8,841 nt of DNA from an uncultured Oscillospiraceae bacterium (GTDB lineage Bacteria; Bacillota; Clostridia; Oscillospirales; Oscillospiraceae), in contig CAJUAC010000042.1 of the NCBI GenBank assembly GCA_910583885.1, forward strand, positions 1 to 8,841. Direction: 5' to 3'. Shown here piece after piece: positions 1 to 4,425 of this stretch. The notes under the pieces were generated by a model that was given only the letters and a program-made list of their open reading frames with translations, did no database searches and was not told the DNA's origin. Numbering within the stretch: the first letter of the stretch is position 1; each line of letters starts with the position of its first letter. Both the position numbers and the translations under genes were made by a program.

Positions 1-541
1 AGTTTTCCATATGCTTTCCCAAAAAAGCGGCGATGGTCTGGGCCAGCTTGTACTCGGTCTCGCCAGTGGCCTGGGGATCTCCGTCCTCCACGAACAGCAC
101 CAGGCCCAGCACGTCCCCCTCGGAGATAATGGGGGCCGCTACGGCGGCGCAGAATTTTTCGCCCGACTCCGTGACAAAAATCCGGCGGTCATCACCTGTA
201 TGCTGGTAGATCCGGCGGTCCTCCATAATCTGCTCCAGCTGGGAGCTGATCCGCTTGCCCATCAGCTCCCGCTTGCCGCCGCCGGCTACGGCGATGATGG
301 TGTCCCGGTCCGTGACAGCGGTGATCGCGCCGCAGCTCTTGGACAGGGTCTCACAAAATTGGGCTGCAAAGTCGTCCAGCCCGCCCATCAGGGAATACTT
401 CTTAAAGATGACCTCGCCGTCGCGGCTGGTGTAGATCTCTAAGGGGTCACCCTCTCGGATACGCATCGTGCGCCGGATCTCCTTGGGGATAACCACCCGT
501 CCCAGGTCGTCAATACGGCGCACAATTCCGGTTGCTTTCAT
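1..541 (-). CDS. spoVT: Stage V sporulation protein T (AbrB-family forespore regulator)
   Basis: SpoVT is a DNA-binding protein that modulates sigma-G-dependent genes in the forespore. The visible 180 residues begin MKATGIVRRIDDLGRVVIPK, almost identical to the SpoVT/AbrB N-terminal swapped-hairpin DNA-binding domain (about residues 1-50). A GAF-like sensor domain follows (about 55-178) with the family's usual ending, LGKHMEN. Family members are close to 178 residues, so the protein is probably complete: the last base in the window is the T of what should be the stop codon, cut by the left edge. The start is the ATG at 541-539, preceded by GGGAGGAA. A sigma-G-like promoter and an inverted repeat lie just upstream (separate entries). 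The gene is divergent from the small gene at 707. The sequence shows the family clearly; whether this is the only spoVT of the genome or an extra copy carried by a mobile element cannot be seen. Confidence 0.96.
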   Translation of the reverse strand, partial: MKATGIVRRIDDLGRVVIPKEIRRTMRIREGDPLEIYTSRDGEVIFKKYSLMGGLDDFAAQFCETLSKSCGAITAVTDRDTIIAVAGGGKRELMGKRISSQLEQIMEDRRIYQHTGDDRRIFVTESGEKFCAAVAAPIISEGDVLGLVLFVEDGDPQATGETEYKLAQTIAAFLGKHMEN

Positions 542-553
542 TCTCGATTCCTC

Positions 554-578
554 CCATGTTTTTCTTTGGAAAACATGG
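554..578. promoter_or_regulatory. Perfect 9-bp inverted repeat over the spoVT transcription start
   Basis: CCATGTTTT (554-562) and AAAACATGG (570-578) are perfect inverted copies around a 7-base spacer. The repeat spans the predicted +1 of spoVT and touches the first G residues of its ribosome binding site. It could be an operator, for example for autoregulation by SpoVT, or a leader hairpin if transcription starts slightly upstream. The position suggests repression of spoVT, but no binding specificity can be read from it. Confidence 0.45.
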
Positions 579-579
579 A

Positions 580-609
580 TAGTATCCGCAGATATTGGGA
601 AGGTATGCA
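580..609 (-). promoter_or_regulatory. Sigma-G (or sigma-F) type promoter of spoVT
   Basis: On the minus strand a -35 element TGCATA (609-604) is followed by exactly 17 bases and a -10 element GATACTA (586-580). The sigma-G consensus is TGMATA, 17-18 bases, CATAMTA, so only the first base of the -10 differs. The predicted start of transcription is near 573. Forespore transcription of spoVT by sigma-G is known in Bacillus subtilis, so element, spacing and gene agree. Sigma-F recognises a very similar site and cannot be excluded. Confidence 0.75.
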
Positions 610-706
610 GATTGCTGGCTGGATTTGTTTGCCTGCCGCGCACCGGACCCACGGTATACAACCCAATCCCTCCGGGTAAAATAAGGTAAAAAAGGAGGGA
701 TGCAGC

Positions 707-955
707 GTGGATCTCAAGCATCAGGCCGAGCAGATGCTCCTGCGGGCAGATTTTAACAAATATGAACTCCCTGACATTGCGGGTATCTCCCTGCCCGACG
801 CCGGCCCCCAGGTGAAGGCCCGGGCCTTCCTGCGGGCGGCCGGGAACCCGTACCTGTTCCGCGTCGGAGATATCGGCGTCCATGTGGCCTTTTCTGGGGA
901 AAATGGTGACACTTTACAGGCCAGGATGTGCCGTTTGCTGTCAAAATCCATTTAA
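707..955 (+). CDS. Small DUF6870-like protein of integrative elements
   Basis: This 82-residue protein starts at a GTG (707) seven bases after a strong GGAGGG. From memory of the family, the central segment matches DUF6870: a Leu-Pro turn near residue 29, then NPYLFRVGDIGVHVAFS (about residues 47-63), where DUF6870 has NPY-x-F-x-x-G plus a V-x-V-S/A-F strand, and finally a TLQ-R-M helix. Those proteins are small, of unknown function, and common on conjugative elements of clostridia, often near recombinases. The gene precedes the recombinase by 80 bases on the same strand, so the two could be co-transcribed. A role as accessory or directionality factor is conceivable from position only. No transmembrane segment or signal peptide is visible. 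That it is a real gene is well supported by its ribosome binding site; the family name is less certain. Confidence 0.7.
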   Translation: MDLKHQAEQMLLRADFNKYELPDIAGISLPDAGPQVKARAFLRAAGNPYLFRVGDIGVHVAFSGENGDTLQARMCRLLSKSI

Positions 956-979
956 TTTGTGTGGGCTGTATGCTATAAT
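951..979 (+). promoter_or_regulatory. Extended -10 promoter for the recombinase
   Basis: A perfect TATAAT (974-979) is preceded by TGC, giving an extended -10 (TGnTATAAT). Seventeen bases upstream is a weak -35, TTTAAT (951-956), which overlaps the stop codon of the small gene. Transcription would start near 986, leaving a leader of about 50 bases. An 8-base palindrome GCCATGGC (996-1003) lies just after the start point and could be an operator, but it is too short to insist on. Confidence 0.65.
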
Positions 980-1009
980 GGCGGCGTGTGATGCGGCCAT
1001 GGCATACGG

Positions 1010-1029
1010 CCTCCTATTTTATAAGGAGG
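1010..1029 (+). promoter_or_regulatory. Hairpin sequestering the recombinase ribosome binding site
   Basis: CCTCCT (1010-1015) is the exact complement of AGGAGG (1024-1029), the core of the recombinase ribosome binding site, with an 8-base A/T loop between them. In the mRNA this forms a 6-bp hairpin (7 with a G-U pair) hiding the whole Shine-Dalgarno core, seven bases before the ATG at 1036. This predicts restrained translation unless the hairpin is opened. Confidence 0.55.
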
Positions 1030-1035
1030 TATCCT

Positions 1036-2724
1036 ATGGCCAGAAGGAACCGTTATGATGAATATGTCAAAAAAAAGCAGGGGATCGCACCGGCAGCCGC
1101 CCAGTGGCGGGCGGCCGCTTACCTGCGTATCTCCAGGGAGGATGGCGATAAAGAGGAGAGCGACAGCATTGCCACACAAAAGGATATCACCCGCGAATAC
1201 GTGGACGGCAGCGGCGATATCAGCCTGACGGGCACGTATATCGACGACGGCTGGACCGGGACAAACTTCAACCGCCCGGATTTCGAGCGGCTGATGGACG
1301 ACATCAAAAGCGGCGCAGTCAACTGCATTGTCGTCAAGGACCTGTCCCGGCTGGGCAGGAACTACATCCTGGTCGGCCAGTATCTGGAGATGGTCTTCCC
1401 CCTGTTCAACATCCGCTTTGTCTCCGTGGTGGACCACATCGACAGCGTGAAGGACCCCTCTTCCATCAACAACGCCCTGGTATCCTTTAAAAATGTGATG
1501 AACGACGAGTACTGCCGGGACATCTCCAACAAGGTCCGCTCTTCCCTGGACCGGAAGCGGGGCAAGGGGGAGTTCATCGGCTCCTTTGCCTCCTACGGCT
1601 ACCGCAAGGATCCGGACGACCGCCACCACCTGGTGGTGGACCCGGCTGCCGCCGAGGTGGTCCGCAGTATCTTCCGGTGGTTCCTGGAGGGGACCAGCAT
1701 CATCGGCATCGCGAAGAAGCTCAACCAGCTGGGTGTCCCCAACCCCACCCTATACAAGCGGCAGCTGGGCCTGCACTACCGGCACCCCACCGGCGAGCTC
1801 TGCGACGGTCTGTGGCCCGACTCCTCCGTGCGCCGGATCCTGAAAAACCAGATCTACGCCGGCGATATGGTCCAGAGCCGGACCCGGACCAAGAGCTACA
1901 AGATCCAGGTCTCCACCGCCGTGCCCCAGGAGCAGTGGACCATTGTCCCGGACACCCACGAGCCCATCATCCCCCGGGAACAGTTTGAGGCGGTGCAGCA
2001 GCTCCTGCTGCGGGACACCCGCGCCGCCCCCGGTGTATCCCATGTGAGCATCTTCAGCGGCTACATCCGCTGCGCGGACTGCCGCCGGGCTATGGCGAAG
2101 AAAACCGCCTGCCAGCCCTATCAGACCTACCGCTACTATGTCTGCCAGACCTTCCGTAAGGGCAACCGGGATGCCTGCACCAAGCACACCATCCGGGAGG
2201 AAAAGCTCTGCCAGGCCGTACTGGCCACCATCCAGGCACAGATCCAGCTGGCGGTTTCCATGGACGAGCTGCTGCGGGAGCTGCAAAAGCGGAACCTCCA
2301 GGCATCCAGGTCCTCCCGGCTGGAGGCCATGCTCCAGATGCAGGAGCAGGAGCGGGAAAAGATTGCCCAGTATAAGGCCGACCTCTATCCTGACTGGAAA
2401 TCCGGCGTGCTCACCAAGGAGGAATACCTCTCCTTAAAAGGGCGCTTTGACAGCCAGCTGGAGCAGGTCGAGCGCTCCATCGCCAGCCTGCGGGAGGAGA
2501 TGCGCCAGTACCGGCAGTCTGCCGCCGCAGAGAGCCAGTTTGTCCAGCACTTCCTGAAGTACCGGAACATCCGGGAGCTGACGCGGGAGGTTGTCGTGGA
2601 GCTCATTGAGATGATCTATGTCCACGAGGGCGGGACCATCACCATCACCTTCAAATACCAGGACGAATACCAGCGCCTGCTGGACCTGCTGGACGAGCAC
2701 GGCATGTCCGCCAAGGCGGGATAA
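1036..2724 (+). CDS. Large serine recombinase (Tn4451 TnpX / skin-type integrase)
   Basis: This 562-residue site-specific recombinase performs integration and excision by a serine nucleophile. The resolvase domain (about residues 24-180) holds YLRISRED with catalytic Ser33, and LSRLGR (103-108) with the conserved arginines. A recombinase domain follows (about 185-290), including SYGYRKDPDD and the VRRILKNQIYAG segment. A zinc ribbon has Cys346, Cys349, Cys370 and Cys381. A long charged coiled coil (about 415-500) precedes the C-terminal tail. All key residues are present and the frame is unbroken, so it should be active. The start at 1036 is chosen because AAGGAGGT lies six bases upstream; the frame is open back to a GTG at 988 without a ribosome binding site. 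The gene ends 26 bases before a truncated spoVAD and no terminator separates them. Exact subfamily and target site cannot be read from the sequence. Confidence 0.97.
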   Translation: MARRNRYDEYVKKKQGIAPAAAQWRAAAYLRISREDGDKEESDSIATQKDITREYVDGSGDISLTGTYIDDGWTGTNFNRPDFERLMDDIKSGAVNCIVVKDLSRLGRNYILVGQYLEMVFPLFNIRFVSVVDHIDSVKDPSSINNALVSFKNVMNDEYCRDISNKVRSSLDRKRGKGEFIGSFASYGYRKDPDDRHHLVVDPAAAEVVRSIFRWFLEGTSIIGIAKKLNQLGVPNPTLYKRQLGLHYRHPTGELCDGLWPDSSVRRILKNQIYAGDMVQSRTRTKSYKIQVSTAVPQEQWTIVPDTHEPIIPREQFEAVQQLLLRDTRAAPGVSHVSIFSGYIRCADCRRAMAKKTACQPYQTYRYYVCQTFRKGNRDACTKHTIREEKLCQAVLATIQAQIQLAVSMDELLRELQKRNLQASRSSRLEAMLQMQEQEREKIAQYKADLYPDWKSGVLTKEEYLSLKGRFDSQLEQVERSIASLREEMRQYRQSAAAESQFVQHFLKYRNIRELTREVVVELIEMIYVHEGGTITITFKYQDEYQRLLDLLDEHGMSAKAG

Positions 2725-2755
2725 TTTCTTTTATGGGCCTAATCTTCCATCAGCC
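2725..2755. other. Candidate attR junction between element and spoVAD
   Basis: The recombinase stop codon ends at 2724. Recognisable SpoVAD codons (Ala-Pro-Ala-Ala-Tyr-Asp-Thr) begin at 2753, matching the APAAADTI segment of the Bacillus protein. The crossover dinucleotide of a large serine recombinase should therefore lie in or next to this A/T-rich stretch. The partner attL is outside the window, so the core cannot be pinned down. Confidence 0.4.
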
Positions 2756-3145
2756 CCCGCTGCTTATGACACCCTGTCCGCCCACTTTGCCGCCACCGGC
2801 ACCGGCCCAAAGGACTATGACCTGGTGCTGACAGGGGATCTGGGCGTGCTGGGCCATCAGATTATCGTGGACCTGTTCGCCCAGGACGGGGTGGACATGA
2901 GCCAGAACTACCAGGACTGCGGGATGCTGCTCTACGACATCGAAAAGCAGGACATGCACGCCGGGGCCAGCGGCTGCGGATGCTCCGCGTCGGTGCTGTG
3001 CGGGTATCTGCTGCGGGAGATGGCGGAGGGGCGGTGGAAAAAGCTGCTCTTTGCCCCCACGGGCGCGCTGCTCTCCCCCACCTCGTCCTTCCAGGGCGAG
3101 AGCATCCCCTCCATCTGCCACGCAGTCACCATCGAAATGCAGTGA
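2750..3145 (+). pseudogene. spoVAD: SpoVAD C-terminal part, 5' end removed by the inserted element
   Basis: SpoVAD is the thiolase-fold subunit of the SpoVA channel that binds dipicolinic acid and loads it into the developing spore. The 131 codons correspond to roughly residues 213-338 of the Bacillus protein. The match starts in the APAA-DT helix, passes through DYDLVLTGDLG and the NDCG-like QDCGMLLYD segment, and includes HAGASGCGCSASV, ATGALLSPTS-like APTGALLSPTS and ESIPSICHAV before a normal C-terminus. No frameshift or stop interrupts it, and the diagnostic motifs are intact, which suggests a recent or reversible insertion. Upstream, where residues 1-212 should be, lies the recombinase in another frame. 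The frame is open back into the recombinase gene (ATG at 2618) but has no ribosome binding site, so a stable product from this copy as it stands is unlikely. spoVAE follows in the normal order. Confidence 0.9.
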
Positions 3146-3195
3146 CGCTTTCCGCAGGACCGCAATTAGTCAAATAACAGGAGAAGGAGCTATGT

Positions 3196-3552
3196 ATGCA
3201 GTATCTGAACGCATTCCTCTGCGGCGGCATCCTATGTGCCATCGGACAGATTTTCATCGACAGGACCCAGCTGACCCCTGCCCGTATCCTGACGGGGTAT
3301 GTGGTAGCCGGCGTGTTTTTGGAGGCTATCGGTGTGTACGCCCCCATTGCGGAGTGGGGCGGTGCGGGCGCGAGCGTACCCCTGACGGGCTTTGGCTCTA
3401 ACCTGGCCAAGGGGGTAGCCAAGGCCGTAGGCGAAAAAGGCTGGCTGGGCGTGATGACCGGCGGGCTGACAGCCGCAGCCGGCGGTATCGCGGCAGCCGT
3501 GGTATTCAGCTTCCTGGCGGCTTTGCTCTTCCGCCCCGGGGAAAAGCGGTAG
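3196..3552 (+). CDS. spoVAE: Stage V sporulation protein AE (SpoVAEb, SpoVA channel subunit)
   Basis: This 118-residue membrane protein of the SpoVAC/SpoVAEB family forms part of the inner-membrane channel that moves calcium dipicolinate into the forespore and releases it in germination. The family pattern is clear: YLNAFLCGGILCAIGQIFID at the N-terminus, LTPARILTGYVVAGVFLEAIGVY in the second hydrophobic segment, the GAGASVPLTGFGSNLAKG loop, then a glycine-rich segment and a final helix ending near LLFRP. Length is normal for SpoVAEb (about 116). The start at 3196 has AAGGAG six bases upstream; an ATG four bases earlier is in another frame. The gene follows the spoVAD remnant by 50 bases, so it belonged to a spoVA operon. 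Its native sigma-G promoter would lie before spoVAC/AD and is separated from it here; any transcription in this arrangement would have to come from the element side. Confidence 0.94.
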   Translation: MQYLNAFLCGGILCAIGQIFIDRTQLTPARILTGYVVAGVFLEAIGVYAPIAEWGGAGASVPLTGFGSNLAKGVAKAVGEKGWLGVMTGGLTAAAGGIAAAVVFSFLAALLFRPGEKR

Positions 3553-3556
3553 CAGA

Positions 3557-3594
3557 AAGTCCCCGGCCCCCCAACTGTGGGGGGCCGGGGGCTT
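3557..3594. terminator. Strong GC-rich terminator after spoVAE
   Basis: A perfect 12-bp stem (3561-3572 with 3579-3590, starting CCCCGG) closes a 6-base loop, AACTGT. Four more pairs extend it outward (AAGT with GCTT, one of them G-U), giving about 16 bp. It lies five bases after the spoVAE stop and between convergent genes. Neither side has a long T-run, so it may act on both strands with moderate efficiency, ending the spoVA operon and the yesL-like transcript. Confidence 0.75.
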
Positions 3595-3620
3595 GCCATC
3601 GGTCCGGGGGCAGAGGGCCG

Positions 3621-4361
3621 TCAGCCCGCTTCCCCGCCTGCATCCATCAGCTGGTCCACCTGTGGGGCAAAGACCGCCTGCGCGGTGATCCCCAGCAGGA
3701 CCGGCAACCCGGTGACGACACACAGTGGGAACACCACCGGGTACCAGAAAGCCAGTCCCACCAGGAACAGTAGCCACAGCCCACCAACCAGCAGGCCCCG
3801 CCAGCCTGCCGCCAGCAACAGCAGCAGGCTGTTGGACAGGATCTCACGCAGCCGCAGCTCCCACCGGGCTGCCTGGTAGAACGCATAGTTCCCAGCGGAT
3901 GCCAGAACCAGCGCACCGGCACCCAGGCACACCACCAGCCAGACCGGCATGGGCGCGCCGCCCATCAGGGCGATGATGGCCGGGGAGAGGAGCAGTGTCC
4001 ACAGCGCTGTACACAATACCCCCAGCACGGCCCCCTGCCGCAGGCTGCCCCACAGCCAGTGGAGGAGGCTGCGGTAGAGATAGCAGGGGTGCCCGAATTG
4101 CAGCTCCCATGCGGCCCGCTGGACTGCCGTCCAAGCTGCCCCCACCGCTGCCCCGGAGAGGGTCCAGCCCAACACAAACAGCAGTGCGCCAGTGGAGAGG
4201 AACCCGTACACGCACAGCACCGCGGGGATCGGTGAGAGCCCCAACAGCAGCCCGGTGCAGACCACAAAGCAGAAATGCCCTGTGACCGCCTGGAACCAGC
4301 GGTTCACTGGCCCCAGAGGGGACGCGTCCTCCCGGGGCGGCTCATTTTGAAAGTAATTCAT
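3621..4361 (-). CDS. YesL-like (DUF624) integral membrane protein
   Basis: This 246-residue protein has a polar N-terminal tail (residues 1-20) and about six hydrophobic segments (roughly 28-52, 57-80, 107-130, 138-160, 178-203 and 207-228). The segment after the second helix, with FGHPCYLYRSLLHWLWGSLRQG, resembles the loop and FF-x-SFK-x-NFKQ motif of the YesL/DUF624 family, and the first helix pair ending LSPIPAVLCVYGF fits the LPIVTIG-A turn of that family. YesL proteins have no firmly established function and often stand near sugar-utilisation or surface genes. The ATG at 4361 follows AGGGGG by seven bases. The gene lies 64 bases downstream of the large surface-protein gene on the same strand, with a hairpin between. 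It ends at a TGA (3621-3623), convergent with spoVAE. The membrane nature is certain from the sequence; the family name is a good but unverified match. Confidence 0.75.
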   Translation of the reverse strand: MNYFQNEPPREDASPLGPVNRWFQAVTGHFCFVVCTGLLLGLSPIPAVLCVYGFLSTGALLFVLGWTLSGAAVGAAWTAVQRAAWELQFGHPCYLYRSLLHWLWGSLRQGAVLGVLCTALWTLLLSPAIIALMGGAPMPVWLVVCLGAGALVLASAGNYAFYQAARWELRLREILSNSLLLLLAAGWRGLLVGGLWLLFLVGLAFWYPVVFPLCVVTGLPVLLGITAQAVFAPQVDQLMDAGGEAG

Positions 4362-4387
4362 GGCAAAACCCCCTGGAATAATTGCTT

Positions 4388-4415
4388 GCGCGGCCTGGCC
4401 GAAGCCAGGCCGCGC
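4388..4415 (-). terminator. UUCG-tetraloop hairpin after the surface-protein gene
   Basis: A perfect 12-bp stem (4404-4415 with 4388-4399, GCGCGGCCTGGC on the transcribed strand) is closed by TTCG flanked by C and G, the very stable C(UUCG)G tetraloop. The tetraloop forms only in minus-strand transcripts, which fits termination or end-stabilisation of the surface-protein mRNA, whose stop codon lies 10 bases before. The following bases (AAGCAATTATT) are a poor T-tract, so read-through to the yesL-like gene is plausible. On the plus strand the flank is T-richer, but no gene leads into it from the left. Confidence 0.7.
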
Positions 4416-4425
4416 TTCTTTCCTG

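Larger units (their letters stand above)
542..706. other. Intergenic region between spoVT and the DUF6870-like gene
   Basis: This 165-base divergent region carries the spoVT promoter and inverted repeat on the minus strand. On the plus strand it carries the ribosome binding site AAAGGAGGG (691-699) of the small gene. A TAAAAT (677-682) could be a -10 for that gene, but no convincing -35 stands before it. No att-like repeat, tRNA or further reading frame was recognised. Confidence 0.5.
690..2750 (+). mobile_element. Right-end recombination module of a putative integrative element inserted in spoVAD
   Basis: A small DUF6870-like gene and a large serine recombinase sit directly against a spoVAD gene that lacks its first ~60%. 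Recombinases of Tn4451/Tn1549-type and skin-type elements usually lie at one end of the element, pointing outward, as here. The right boundary should lie between the recombinase stop (2724) and the first clear SpoVAD codons (about 2750). The left boundary is not in the window, so the element, if real, extends leftward past spoVT and its size is unknown. Only the right end can be supported. An inversion or deletion that joined the recombinase to spoVAD is the main alternative. Confidence 0.6.

Noticed and set aside
11..442. Plus-strand open frame of 143 codons at the left edge
   Set aside because: It is antisense to spoVT, which is certain from its AbrB domain, promoter and ribosome binding site.
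988..1035. GTG at 988 as start of the recombinase
   Set aside because: It adds 16 residues with no family match and has no ribosome binding site; the ATG at 1036 has AAGGAGGT at good distance.
973..1629. Minus-strand open frame of 218 codons opposite the recombinase
   Set aside because: It is antisense to the catalytic domain of the recombinase, with no ribosome binding site or family resemblance.
2618..2749. ATG at 2618 as start of a functional short SpoVAD
   Set aside because: The segment overlaps the recombinase gene in another frame, lacks a ribosome binding site, and shows no SpoVAD similarity before about 2750.
2733..2752. ATGGGC at 2733 as remnant of the conserved SpoVAD Met-Gly segment
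   Set aside because: It is out of frame with the SpoVAD codons that follow, and its distance to them does not fit the conserved spacing; taken as chance.
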